Assembly: GCA_030849075.1 (NCBI GenBank)
Contig: JASAOO010003118.1
Span: 1 to 23,301, forward strand
Source of the DNA: Zelonia costaricensis
Lineage: Eukaryota > Euglenozoa > Kinetoplastea > Trypanosomatida > Trypanosomatidae
Reading direction: 5' to 3'
Length of the DNA stretch: 23,301 bases
Shown here: one piece after another, positions 1-9,133 of the stretch
Numbering within the stretch: the stretch's first letter is position 1
Layout of the letters: the number at the start of each line of letters is the position of its first letter
The notes under the pieces: model-generated
Seen by the model: the letters and a program-made list of their open reading frames with translations, nothing else
Told to the model about the DNA's origin: nothing
Database searches by the model: none
Position numbers and translations under genes: made by a program

Positions 1-1996
1 GGGCAGTGGTGGAGGAAGAGGAGAAGGCAGAGTGCGGTGTTGAGAGGATGCTTCTGAGGGAGGGAGGGGGGAGAAGGCTGAGTTCCGCGTGCGCGTTCGC
101 GTGTGTGTATGTGTATGTGTGTGCGTGTGCGTGGGGCTTTGGTTCTGGATGACGGCGGTGGAATGGCTGACGTGTGTGTGTGTCCGCGGAAGCGCGTAAA
201 AGGGGCGATGAGCAGAGAGAAGTGAGAGGCGTGTCAAGGGACGACGAGGTGCGTTTTTGTGGGTGACAGCACTACAGCTCAGCGAGAGAGGAGGGGTGTC
301 TTATTGAGCCGTCACATCTTTTCACCCATGAGCGCTTTGTTGCTCCAAAAGGATTTGGTTTGCACCGTAGTGGGTAATAGTAACCGAGCGGCTTTCTCTG
401 CCTCGGGGTTCACACGAGAAAGGAGAAGAGGAAGAAGAGTGACGCTGATGCCTTCTGCGCTGCCCTGCGTGACGGGCCCGCACGCGTGCGCCTTGTGTGT
501 GTGTGTGTGGAGGGAGAAGGGGAGGTCGAGGGGGGGGGGGCTTGTCCCAGCGTTGACACGGACCTTGTAAGGTGCCCACAGCACACACGTAAACTGAGGG
601 AACGCAGAGAGAAGAAGCGAGTTTCAGCGACGGTGAAGAATGGGGTTCACGTGTTCTGCGTACAAAGCACACAAACACAGACACAGGAAGCCTTCTTCAA
701 CCATCATCCGTCACTTCCGTTAGCCGCGGCTCCTCACGGCGATTCATGGGCTGAGGCAGCGTCATGATCGTGTCAGGTGACACTCTGTTCTTCTCAGTTC
801 TTCTTTACCGCTGGGGCGGGGGGGGGCGTGCGTGCAGGAGGCAGGGATGAAATGGCATGCGTTGCACACACATGAGCGCCTGTGTGTGTGTGTGTGTGTT
901 GGTGTGTGCGTCTAGTAGAACCTTGGCTTCAGAGCAGTCCTCGCTCACCTCTTCCCACCTGACACACACACACACACACATGAATAGAGGCACATTGTGG
1001 AGGCCACGCAGATCACGCACCACGAACACAGACGAGAGAATGGGCTTAGAACGGGCAATAGAAGGAAAAAGAAGAAAACAAAAAGGAAAAAAGTAAAAAC
1101 GAGTAACCGAAAAAAGCGCCATCAAGCCACCTGAGCTCCCGAGAAGACAAGGAAGAAAAACAGGAGCGAGGGACAGACACACAACAATCAAAAAAAAAAA
1201 AAAACAAGACCAAGGGAAGACCCCAAAAGGGAAGACAGAAAGAGAATAACCACACACACACACACACAGACACACGCAGGTGTTGGGCGAGGGGGGGGGA
1301 AGGGGAGGAAAGGAAGGGCGGGAGGTGGAAGAAGATGAAGGGAGTGGAGAGCACATGGGCGTGTTGCTTGTTCACATCGACACTGTAGTACGCGATGAGA
1401 GAGAGAGAGCTGGCGGGGCGGGGCGGGGGGGGGCGGGGAGAACCTGAGCAACGACGTCACGCACGCCAGCACTGCGCGTTGGGAGAAGCGGAAGGAGAGA
1501 GAAAGCAAGACCGAGGCGAACACACGTAAAACAAACGGGGAACAACATGACGAGAAGTTGGCTACGACTGTCGAAAAAAAGGGAAGGGCCCGGCGTGAGA
1601 AGAAGAACACTTGGCGGGGTGCATTTGTGTGTGCGCACGTGTGCGTGTCGGCAGATGTGGTGCATAATGAGAAAATGTGGCGCAGACACGCACGCACGCA
1701 TACCCGCATAGACAAGACAAGAAGGCGCGCGCGCACCTCACGAACTACACCGTGTAGAAGAACGGGGAAAGGGAGAACGAAGAAAGAGAGGAAGCCGAAG
1801 CGGCCGGGCCACACACCCGAAGTCGCACGTTTGTAAACAGCTTCTGCAGCAAACCGTGACTGGTGTGTGTGTGTGTGTGTACGAATCGAATCGATCGTGA
1901 AACGCCACGGCTTTTGGTGCGCTCCATCAGGGAAGCACGAGGAGAACGCACCCACAAACCCCTACGCACACACACACAGAGGGGAGCACAACACAG
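1..1996 (-). other. Gene-free flank, likely 3' UTR of the desaturase gene and start of the next gap
   Basis: I see no credible gene here. Open frames on both strands are built from THTHTH/VCVCVC, poly-Pro and poly-Phe runs caused by (CA)n, (TG)n and homopolymers. CA/TG tracts lie at 881-899, 962-980, 1251-1269 and 1863-1880; there is a G11 run at 530-540, further G runs near 1291 and 1426, and an A-run near 1190-1204. A small inverted repeat, GTGTCA-GG-TGACAC, sits at 770-783. Since transcription runs right to left, this should be the 3' UTR of the desaturase mRNA, followed leftwards by the leader of a gene outside the window. Confidence 0.7.
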
Positions 1997-3397
1997 TCAG
2001 CGATGCTTGCGCACCTCGGCGTTCAGCCCGGTGGCGGCGATGGCAGCGACGACGACGTTCGGATCCTTCAGGCGGCCCACCCGCAGCTCCGGCAGGTACG
2101 ACCGCGCGCACGTTGTGTGCGCGTAGACGTCCCCGTTGAAGGCGGCCGTCGCGTCCTTGCCAACGTACGCCAGCAGGTACGCGCGACCGCCGGGGTGTGT
2201 GTTCAGCCACTTCAGGTTCTCCGCCGGCCGGTCCCACGCCGCCTCCAGCTTCACCGGCCGCTCGAGGTCCAGCACGTAGCCGTCGACCACGAGCAGCTTG
2301 CGGCCCTGCTTCACCGCCGCCCGCACTTCGTCCCAGGTGTACACCGCGTCCACCAGGGGCTCCAGCCGCTGCAGTGTTTCGCGGTCCTGCATCAACTCAT
2401 GCAGGTGCCTCTTGGCGCTCTGCGCCGCCTTGGCGCGCTCGGAGACGCCGCGAGGGACGCGCTGCAGGTTGTCGCAGAAGCCAAGGAAGCTCAGCGTGCG
2501 GATGTACCACTTCGTGCAGTCCATCTGGTGCCACAGGTGGCCAATGCGGTAGTCGCTGGGGAACTGGTGGTGGTAGTTGTGGTAGCCCTCGCCCCAGGCC
2601 AGAAGGGAGAAGAAGAAGGAGTTGTGCGCGGTGGTCGTGTCCGAGTAGGTCTGCTTGGCCCCGAACCAGCCGGTGTGGACGATGCTGTTGATGAAGAAGG
2701 TGGAGTGGTGCATCATGTGGATGCGGAACATGGTGGCCCAGAACCAGGATGCCCACCACTCGCCCGTCGTAAAGGCAGACAACATCATCGGGATGATGAT
2801 GCCGATGGTGGCCGCGATGAAGCCGTAGTACTTGCGCTGGAAGTGGACAACGAGATCTGCAGAAAGGTCCGACACGTCGACGTCGCCGAGGAGGTCGTAG
2901 TCCATGCGCATGACGAGCCAGCCGAAGTGCGTGAAGATGAAGCCGCGCGTGGCGTCGTACGGGTCGAGCGACGTGTCGGTGTAGCGGTGGTGGATGCGGT
3001 GGTTGCGCGCCCACCACTTGATGGAGCCCTGGAAGGACGCGGCGCCGAAGAAGATGCACGACCACTTCATGGCGCCGCCGGGTGCGTAGGCGCCGTGCGA
3101 GAAGAGGCGGTGGTAGCCGGCACTCTCCCCGCCGGTGCCGAAGAGCATATAAAAGAAGATGCCCCACTGCACCACCGGCCACGGGGCCGGGACGCGCAGG
3201 ATGAAGCCGAGGATGGAGAAGAGCATCGGCACGGTAATCGTGGCGATGCCGATCCAGTTGTACTGGAAGTTGCCCTTGCTCCACTGCGGCACCTCGCGCT
3301 GCTCCTTCGGTGCAAGGGTGTCGGCGGGCTGCAGGCGGCAGGAGAAAATGCGGTGGTACAGCCGGCCTGGCCGGAAGCGATCCAGAAAAGTGAACAT
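1997..3397 (-). CDS. Stearoyl-CoA (acyl-CoA delta-9) desaturase with C-terminal cytochrome b5 domain
   Basis: A 466-residue membrane enzyme that should introduce a cis double bond at C9 of saturated acyl-CoAs in the ER membrane, with electrons passed through its own cytochrome b5 domain. The di-metal ligand set of the SCD family is complete: box 1 HRLFSH (H96, H101), box 2 HRIHH (H133, H136, H137), the NSIVH segment (N237, H241) and box 3 HNYHH (H273, H276, H277). Hydrophobic segments lie at about 50-70, 76-88, 111-122 and 192-222. The b5 domain spans about 352-442, with haem ligands H401 (HPGG) and H427. This fused order is that of yeast Ole1, unlike animal SCD, which lacks b5. The ATG at 3397 is chosen because the frame upstream to 3883 is low-complexity and a good splice acceptor lies at 3472. 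Function is secure; the preferred chain length is not visible. Confidence 0.97.
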   Translation of the reverse strand: MFTFLDRFRPGRLYHRIFSCRLQPADTLAPKEQREVPQWSKGNFQYNWIGIATITVPMLFSILGFILRVPAPWPVVQWGIFFYMLFGTGGESAGYHRLFSHGAYAPGGAMKWSCIFFGAASFQGSIKWWARNHRIHHRYTDTSLDPYDATRGFIFTHFGWLVMRMDYDLLGDVDVSDLSADLVVHFQRKYYGFIAATIGIIIPMMLSAFTTGEWWASWFWATMFRIHMMHHSTFFINSIVHTGWFGAKQTYSDTTTAHNSFFFSLLAWGEGYHNYHHQFPSDYRIGHLWHQMDCTKWYIRTLSFLGFCDNLQRVPRGVSERAKAAQSAKRHLHELMQDRETLQRLEPLVDAVYTWDEVRAAVKQGRKLLVVDGYVLDLERPVKLEAAWDRPAENLKWLNTHPGGRAYLLAYVGKDATAAFNGDVYAHTTCARSYLPELRVGRLKDPNVVVAAIAATGLNAEVRKHR

Positions 3398-3471
3398 GGC
3401 GTGCGGTTGCGGACGGCAAAGGAGAGGGGGTGGGTAAGGTCGGTGCGGGGACTCTACGGAAGATGCAGGTG

Positions 3472-3511
3472 CTGCAAGATGAACGTGGAAGAGGATAGGA
3501 GGGGGGGGGGA
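3472..3511 (-). promoter_or_regulatory. Candidate trans-splice acceptor of the desaturase gene
   Basis: On the coding strand an unbroken pyrimidine-rich tract (3511 down to 3487, including C10) is followed about 13 nt later by the first AG, at 3473-3472. This would leave a 74-nt leader without an upstream ATG before the start at 3397. The pattern fits spliced-leader addition in trypanosomatids; the exact site is inferred. Confidence 0.6.
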
Positions 3512-4130
3512 CCCTGGGGTGGTGTGCGTGAGAGGGTGGGACGGTTTCCGTAGTGCGGTGGGTGGGAGAGGGGAAGGGAGACGCCTATGTGGAGTGAGGA
3601 TGGCCGCGTCGCACGCAGGAGGGAAGACGGAGAGACACACACACTCACACACACACACGGAGGTTTGGTGCGCGCGGGCACTTGCTCGATCACCAGCGAG
3701 CCACGCACACACACACACACACAAACACACAGGAGCGTGACGTACCGTCACGCGAACTATGGGAGGGGAACGGACGAAGTGAAGCGGCGAGAGAAGAGCG
3801 TTGCGATGAGGTGGAGAGGCGGGGTGATGACAACGTGAGATATGAGAATGCGAGGGCTGAGTCACGTCCGTTGGCACTTCCACTGCTCTCTCTCACACAC
3901 ACACACACAAACTCACTTGCTTCGCTGCGGTGTTCACTTGGCGTCCACTATAGAGCGTCTTAGCGATCCGGAAGACGGGTAGGATGGGTGTCAGGGGAAG
4001 AGAGAAATAATAAAAAAAGAAAGGGGGTGAGATGGCGCAAGCACTCAAGCAAGCGCACACACACGCACACGACACACGACACACAGACTACACGTGTGCG
4101 ATGCGGAGATGAAGATGGAGTGCGGGAGAA

Positions 4131-4158
4131 GGGCAGAGGGGGGCTGGGGGCTGGGGGG
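4131..4158 (+). repeat. Potential G-quadruplex block on the template strand
   Basis: The plus strand carries G3-CAGA-G6-CT-G5-CT-G6, which meets the usual G-quadruplex pattern. The plus strand is the template for all six genes, so a quadruplex would form in template DNA while the RNA would be C-rich. That it forms in cells is inference only. Confidence 0.5.
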
Positions 4159-4690
4159 CTGGAGCGAAGCAGAGGGGCAGAGCGCAATCAAGAAACAGTG
4201 AAGAAACAAAAAAAAGGCCACACAAAGCGAAGGCGACGGCCGAAAAAAAAAAAGTAAAGAACTTTCGCGCACAGACAGACACGCAAAAGTTTCCGTCAGA
4301 GAATGGGCTGCGCGTTATCGCGAAGGAGAAAGGAGAAAACAAATAAACAGAGAGAAAGCTGGGAGACCGCCTGTCAAGGAGAAACTCGCCCCACCGCGTG
4401 CGTGTTGCGCAGTTCCCTTTGATGGAGAGGGAGACAGAGGTAAGCGAAGGGCAGGAGAGGGAGGGGGTGTGTGAGAGAGGGTGCGAGATAGGTGAACGGG
4501 GGAGGTGGGTCGTGAGGGGTGGGGGGGGTGGGGAGGGAGACGGCTGAGTCGTCGTGAGGCGTGGCTGACGAGTGAGAAGAAAAAAAAGGAATGTGTGCGT
4601 TCGTGTGACAGGTGTTTGGTACGAAGAGGCAGTGGAGTGAAGTCAATAGACACGACGTTTTCAGTAGGAGGCGTGGTCGGCGCTTGTTTC

Positions 4691-4723
4691 CTGCGGTGGC
4701 CGTGACGAGCGCGGCCACGCCAG
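4691..4723. repeat. Small inverted repeat (hairpin) in the HYPK-like 3' UTR
   Basis: GTGGCCG (4696-4702) pairs with CGGCCAC (4712-4718) around a 9-nt loop; after a 2x2 mismatch, CTG/CAG pairs outside it. It lies about 310-340 nt past the HYPK-like stop codon. A stem of this size may be chance. Confidence 0.35.
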
Positions 4724-5032
4724 GAGTTCTGCACAAGCAGTTGAGCGGTGACACTGCTCGAAGAGCTCTCCATAACCTCCCTCCCTTCATCTGGAGCACC
4801 GCGTAAAGTGGCTGATGTGCTCGCTGAAGAAGGACGAGTCCGGCGCTGTGATACGTTGGACTGAATGGAGCCTTCTTACTGTTTTCCTTTTCTGTCTGTG
4901 CGAGTCAAGCTGCATTTTGCGGTTACGCTTGTGTTTACGTGCGGGAGGCCTGCAGATATGCAACAATTCTCCCCTCTCACACCTACACCAGGGGACGCCA
5001 CGGCCACATGCAGCTTCGACGCTGCTTGGATG

Positions 5033-5362
5033 CTACGCGCGCGCCTTGGGCAGCCCCGCGGCCTCGCGCAGCACGGCCGTCACGTCCCCGTTCTTCTCCT
5101 GGAGCCGCCGCTTCGCGCACTCGGGTGTCATGGCGAGGGCGTCAGCGACGACCTCGATGTCGACGTCGGCCACCGCGATGGCCGCCAGCTCCCGCGCGCG
5201 CTGCTCCTTCGCCTCCGTCTGCCGCGTCACCTCAGCGCGCAGCTGCTTCATGCGCTCCTGCCGCTCCGCCAGCATGTCGGTGCGCATCTGCGTCGTCTTC
5301 TCGGCCCCGCCGCTGCCCGAGACGTCGCGCATCGACTTCTGCTCGTCTGCTTGCCGCGTCAT
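5033..5362 (-). CDS. HYPK-like small protein with NAC-type UBA domain
   Basis: A 109-residue soluble protein. The N-terminal 25 residues are polar; residues 28-62 form a highly charged Arg/Glu/Gln-rich helix or coiled coil; residues about 65-104 fit the UBA-like fold of HYPK and the alpha-NAC tail (VADVDIEVVADALAMTPECA, then a RRLQEKNGDVTAVLRE segment). HYPK is a ribosome-linked chaperone that binds and tunes N-terminal acetyltransferase NatA; the size (human form about 129 residues) and domain order match. It differs from alpha-NAC, which is longer and has a NAC beta-barrel. The ATG at 5362 starts the domain-bearing part; the frame open to 5596 above it is not protein-like. Two possible acceptors lie upstream (5376 and 5520). 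Family assignment is from pattern, not a search. Confidence 0.85.
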   Translation of the reverse strand: MTRQADEQKSMRDVSGSGGAEKTTQMRTDMLAERQERMKQLRAEVTRQTEAKEQRARELAAIAVADVDIEVVADALAMTPECAKRRLQEKNGDVTAVLREAAGLPKARA

Positions 5363-5375
5363 GACTGATGCTGCG

Positions 5376-5563
5376 CTGGTTGCGATGGAGATGTAGAGAG
5401 AGAAGACAATGGGTGAAAAGGTCAAGTGGATGTGTGTGTACGTGAGGCGATCACGTCTACTGTAGAGGTTCAAGGCAAGTCCAGCGCAGTGGGTGGAGGC
5501 GGGCGTTCTTCTTCTTTTACTTGACACCATCAGTGTTCGAGAAGGAAGAGCAGAGGAGGGTGA
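5376..5563 (-). promoter_or_regulatory. Two candidate trans-splice acceptors of the HYPK-like gene
   Basis: On the coding strand a CT-rich tract (about 5409-5385) leads to AG at 5377-5376, which would leave only 13 nt of leader. A second tract (about 5563-5540) leads to AG at 5521-5520, with a 157-nt leader that has no upstream ATG. Either is possible, and both exclude the ATGs further upstream. Confidence 0.45.
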
Positions 5564-5923
5564 AGTGGGTGCATATCTGAACACGTGCGCAACCACCGGA
5601 AGGAGGACTCACGTGTTGGCCCTGCGTTCTCGCTTTCGCGTCTTGACTCTGTCTCTGGCGGGCGGTGCAAAGGGAGGCTGCTGCAGCGTGCCACCGCCCA
5701 ATCGCCGCCTGCGACACAACGGCGAAAGGGTGATGATGAGGCGGGGGGGGGGGCGCAGACGCAGACACCGAGTGCCCCACAGAGAAAGAGAAAAAAACAG
5801 TAGGACGCCGTGTTGCGTAAAGCCGAGCCGGAGTTGGCAACCACCTCGGCGCGCCCCGTGCGCCACCCGCAGCGTACACTCAATCACCGCATGCATAAGA
5901 CGCTGAGGGGAATCGCCAGCACG

Positions 5924-5950
5924 TCGCTTCCCTCGCTTCCCTCGCTTCTT
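5924..5950 (+). repeat. Three tandem 9-bp units in a reversed-polarity pyrimidine tract
   Basis: TCGCTTCCC at 5924-5932 and 5933-5941, then TCGCTTCTT at 5942-5950, running into T-rich sequence to about 5970. Here the plus strand is the pyrimidine strand, opposite to most tracts in the window. Confidence 0.7.
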
Positions 5951-6002
5951 TTCCCTTTTTTTTGTTGTTGTCGGGTTTGGGGATTGGATTGAGACACAAC
6001 TC

Positions 6003-6039
6003 TGCCTGACGTTCCGCGAACGCAGCGGAGGATCAGGCA
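6003..6039. repeat. Two-part inverted repeat able to fold as a hairpin
   Basis: TGCCTGA (6003-6009) pairs with TCAGGCA (6033-6039); inside, TCCGC (6013-6017) pairs with GCGGA (6025-6029) around the 7-nt loop GAACGCA, with a symmetric 3x3 internal loop between the stems. It lies about 730-760 nt past the stop of the channel gene at 6765, in its presumed 3' UTR. Confidence 0.6.
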
Positions 6040-6764
6040 AACACACATTCACACACACACACACACACACACACAATACGCACACGGACAGGGCACCCAC
6101 GCGACGCGCAGCTTTGTCGGCAGCGTGCCGAAGAATACGGGGAAGAGAAAAACCGAGCCTTCCTACACTCACCTCTTCTGGCGGAGGGCAGAGGAGCGAC
6201 ACGTGGAGCGCAACTCCACGCCACGTTGAGACCGCCGAGTGAGGGGGGGGGGAAGGGCGGCTCAGGTGTGCGCCCCCCACCCAGTACGCCGGCCTTGGCA
6301 ACAACATTGCAGCTTTCCCTCGGCGCGCACACAGACGCACGCGGATGCTCCGTACTCGCGCTCCCAGTCCAGCCCACGCGACGCCGTCTTCGGCAGCTCG
6401 CGGAGAAGGGAAGGGGTTCGGGAACAACTAAAACGGATCAGCTAGCCACGCGAGGCGGGCGAGGAGTGTGCGGAGAGGCAGGGAGGTGTCACGCGCTGTC
6501 AACAGCACGTGACCGACACGCAGAGCGGGGAAGTGGGCGAGGGGAGGAAGGAACAGGATGGGTGCAAGATACACCACGGCAACATCCACACGCGCCTGTA
6601 GACCCGCCAAAGACGAACAAACAAACAAGTGCAGCGAGTCGGGCCGGCGCGCGCGGCGATAAACTGCATCCTACTCCCGCTGCCGCGTCGCACGCCGTCG
6701 TCCCCCCAGCGCGGAACACAAAAGGGGGCAGGCGGGGGAGAGGAGGGGGTCGAGATGACGGCGC

Positions 6765-8339
6765 CTACGAGTCCACCTCCGTCACGGACGCATGTGGGCT
6801 GCGCGGCGCCATCTTCTCTGCTTTGCGGATTAGCGCGTTCAGCGTCTCATCCAGGCGTTGGAGTCGCGCCGTCATGTCACTCACCGACGCGGCCACGGAG
6901 GCTGCGCTGCCGCCGTGCTCGGTGGGGCTCTGCGTCAGCGGGCGATTGCGCAGGCGCAGCGGCGGGAGGGGCGCCGCGGCGGCAGTGGCAGCGGGGGAGG
7001 AGGAGGCGGCTGGCGGCGGCATCGACGCGTCGGCCTCGCCGCCGAGGACGTCGACGGTGGACGGCACCGGCGACACGCGCGGCGACAGCTTCACCTTCAC
7101 TTCCTTGAAGAGCGCAAAGGGCCGGCGCGAGGCCCCGCCGGCGCCGGTCACGCTGCGCGGGCTGCCGCCGCTGTGCACGCTGAAGGCCCCCCCGGTGGAC
7201 GGGGAGCGCGGCGAGCCGGCCGGTGTGGTGCGCCGCGAGGACTGCCGGCTCAGCGCCGTCACGGTATCTTCGAAGGTGTACGTAGATCGCAGGAACTGCA
7301 CCTCCGCCGTGACGAATTCGCGCCGCAGCCCGCGGAAGCTGCAGGCCTGGTTGCTGAGCAGCAGCGCGTTGAACTGAACGGAGAGTTGATTGCGCTTGTC
7401 CCGCTTCGCAACGTACAGCTTCCACGCGCGCTGGATCGTGCGCGCGGCCTCACCAGGAACCTGCGCGCACAGCTTGTTCGTGCGGAAGAGCGTGTGCAGG
7501 TTGCGCTCCGCAGGGCTGACGCGAAGCAGCGCATGCAGGAGGCTCACGCACCAGCCGATGCTGAGCAGCCCCAGACACCACGACAAGAAGGCAGCGAAGC
7601 GACCAACCCACGTCAGCGGCACGACGTCACCGTAGCCGACGAAGCTCATGGTCGAAAAGCAGAAGTACACCGCATCGCCGTAGCCGACGTCCTCACCCTT
7701 GCTGTACAGCAGTGCCAGACCGAGCCACGCGACAAGGAACCCCAGCGCCGTGGGGATGGCGTGGCGTGAGATGAAGGTGTGCCGGATGAGGTAGAGGGAG
7801 TTGAACCGGTAGCCGCAGAGGGAGGCGACGGCGCGCTTGAAGACGCTCTGGCTCGAGAGCCGCGTGAAGTACAGCACGTACACGTACGAGCGCAGGATAA
7901 TGAAGCTGTCCAGGACCTGCGCCCAGCCCGACGTGCTCCGCACCCCGGGCGGTGCCATCAGGATCCACAGCACCATCTCACACAGCATTAGCGAGAGGTA
8001 GGGGGAGTGCAAGGGGTTCACGGTGCGGCTCGCCGGGTTCGTGACGCCGGCGAAGCGGGTCTTGATGCGATATACAAAGAAGATGCACACCTCGCCAGCG
8101 AGGGACAGGATAAGGAGGGCGACGTGTAGGGCGATGTCGCCGGCGTAGGCGCTGACCTGGAAGATGGACAGGATGTAGCACGTGAAGGCAAGAAACGCCA
8201 TGACGCCGCGGAACCAGCGGTGCGTCATCTGGTCGTGCTCCAGCGATACGAGCAGCTCGGTGGAGCGGCTCGGCTTCGGTGGCACCACCGTCGGGGCCTG
8301 CGGCCCAGACATCTTCTCCACCCGCGACCGGAGCTCCAT
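6765..8339 (-). CDS. SK-type potassium channel-like protein with doubled VGYGD motif
   Basis: A 524-residue six-helix channel subunit, expected in the plasma or an organelle membrane as a tetramer. S1 about 46-64, S2 69-90, S3 115-130, S4 145-160 with few Arg, S5 195-212, pore 222-240 with filter VGYGD at 234-238, S6 243-273. Just after S6 comes AERNLHTLFRTN and then an IQ-like EAARTIQRAW (297-306), matching the calmodulin-binding region of SK channels, so gating by Ca2+/calmodulin is inferred. The tail is Ser/Pro/Ala-rich (365-480) and ends in a short coiled coil (486-510). Odd points: a second VGYGD at 218-222 before the pore helix, and Phe233 where K+ channels usually have Thr or Ser. The ATG at 8339 is the first in frame (the frame open to 8432 begins at GTG); an ATG at 8312 (MSGPQ) resembles the MSGSP start of the neighbour and is possible. 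Paralogue of 10146-11819. Confidence 0.92.
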   Translation of the reverse strand: MELRSRVEKMSGPQAPTVVPPKPSRSTELLVSLEHDQMTHRWFRGVMAFLAFTCYILSIFQVSAYAGDIALHVALLILSLAGEVCIFFVYRIKTRFAGVTNPASRTVNPLHSPYLSLMLCEMVLWILMAPPGVRSTSGWAQVLDSFIILRSYVYVLYFTRLSSQSVFKRAVASLCGYRFNSLYLIRHTFISRHAIPTALGFLVAWLGLALLYSKGEDVGYGDAVYFCFSTMSFVGYGDVVPLTWVGRFAAFLSWCLGLLSIGWCVSLLHALLRVSPAERNLHTLFRTNKLCAQVPGEAARTIQRAWKLYVAKRDKRNQLSVQFNALLLSNQACSFRGLRREFVTAEVQFLRSTYTFEDTVTALSRQSSRRTTPAGSPRSPSTGGAFSVHSGGSPRSVTGAGGASRRPFALFKEVKVKLSPRVSPVPSTVDVLGGEADASMPPPAASSSPAATAAAAPLPPLRLRNRPLTQSPTEHGGSAASVAASVSDMTARLQRLDETLNALIRKAEKMAPRSPHASVTEVDS

Positions 8340-8501
8340 CGTGCGATGGGAGGGGGTGACGATGCGTTCGAGAAGGGGCGTCTGTGTCGGGGCGACGGTG
8401 TACTTCACACACACACACCCGAGACGCAACACGAGAAGACACTCGTGCGCAGCTCTCAGGCACTCGAGCGAGCCGCACCGTTTACAACTCCCAGAGAAGT
8501 G

Positions 8502-8533
8502 CTTGACAAGTCAGGGGTCGAGGGGGAAGAGGA
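8502..8533 (-). promoter_or_regulatory. Candidate trans-splice acceptor of the channel gene at 6765-8339
   Basis: On the coding strand a C/T tract (8533-8513) leads to AG at 8503-8502. The resulting leader of about 162 nt contains no ATG before 8339, which supports that start. Confidence 0.5.
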
Positions 8534-9070
8534 CGTGCGTGTCTGTGTGTGTGTGTGTGTGCGTGTGTGGGTTGTGACGAGCGAAGGAGGTCGATATCAA
8601 CGCGCAGCGAGCGTGCTGGCGTGCGGCGCGTGCAGATAGCGAAAAAGCGCAAGGGAGGCGAGACACACGGGGCGAGGGGGAAAGGAGAATCCAAGAGATG
8701 GAGGAGGAGGCGAGCGAAGCCTGCACGTGTGCGCGTGTATAGTTGCGTAGGTGTGTGTGTGGGGGTGGTTGGTTGGAAGGTGGTGGTGGTGGGGGGAGCT
8801 TGCACTGGATACGTGTTTGTTTTCTTTTTTTTCGCTCTCGTCAGACTACTCGTTCTCACGCTCGCACCGCAGCAAGGGCGAGGAGAGGAGGTGAAAGAAC
8901 GGTACTGATAGCCGATGTGGTGGTGGTGGTCGCCGAGTTGGGGAGAGACGGGGAGGAGCCAGTGGGGGGGGGGGGGAAAGTGCCAAGTTGAGTGTTGCGT
9001 TCGCATGGCCGGGGGCAGAGGTCGGTGACACTCTGTGGCGTGGGGCAGCAGCGTGCTGGCACCGCCACAC

Positions 9071-9133
9071 CCAGCGTCCCGCATGCACTGGGATTCTCGC
9101 ACTCGCCTACTGCCGAAGGCGATCACACGCTGG
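9071..9133. repeat. Nested inverted repeats in the channel-gene 3' UTR
   Basis: CCAGCGT (9071-9077) can pair with ACGCTGG (9127-9133), enclosing a hairpin TCGCCT (9103-9108) / AGGCGA (9117-9122) with an 8-nt loop. Just before it, CAGCA-GCG-TGCTG forms another small palindrome. Together they suggest a folded element, but each stem is short. Confidence 0.4.

Larger units (their letters stand above)
3398..5032 (-). other. Gap between HYPK-like and desaturase genes (3' UTR plus 5' leader)
   Basis: About 1.6 kb without a supportable gene. The right part should be the 3' UTR of the HYPK-like gene; the left about 75 nt should be the desaturase leader. CA tracts lie near 3632-3658, 3706-3722 and 3894-3909. 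A G-rich block at 4131-4158 has four G runs with CAGA, CT and CT loops. The stretch 4600-5030 has few simple repeats and includes a small hairpin at 4691-4723. Confidence 0.65.
5363..6764 (-). other. Gap between channel-like gene (6765) and HYPK-like gene
   Basis: About 1.4 kb with no supportable gene; the long plus-strand frame starting near 6226 is antisense to the channel gene. It holds a CA25 tract (6051-6075), G runs at 5743-5753 and about 6243-6251, three 9-bp TCGCTTCCC-like tandem units (5924-5950) inside a pyrimidine tract of reversed polarity, and a two-part hairpin at 6003-6039. Confidence 0.65.

Noticed and set aside
2003..3553. 516-residue plus-strand open frame over the desaturase
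   Set aside because: It is the antisense shadow of a clear desaturase; the product is Arg/Val/Ala/Glu-rich with no domain.
3398..3883. 162-residue N-terminal extension of the desaturase frame
   Set aside because: It is Pro/Ser/VCVCVC low-complexity sequence crossing the pyrimidine tract and splice-type AG at 3472; no known desaturase has it.
4815..5396. Plus-strand frame over the HYPK-like gene
   Set aside because: Antisense to the coding frame; Ser/Arg/Cys-rich with no features.
6226..7377. 383-residue plus-strand frame
   Set aside because: It overlaps the channel gene tail on the opposite strand and its composition is that of a GC-rich shadow frame.
8340..8432. 31-residue N-terminal extension of the channel protein
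   Set aside because: The frame begins at GTG, not ATG, and crosses a (CA)n tract; the first ATG is at 8339.
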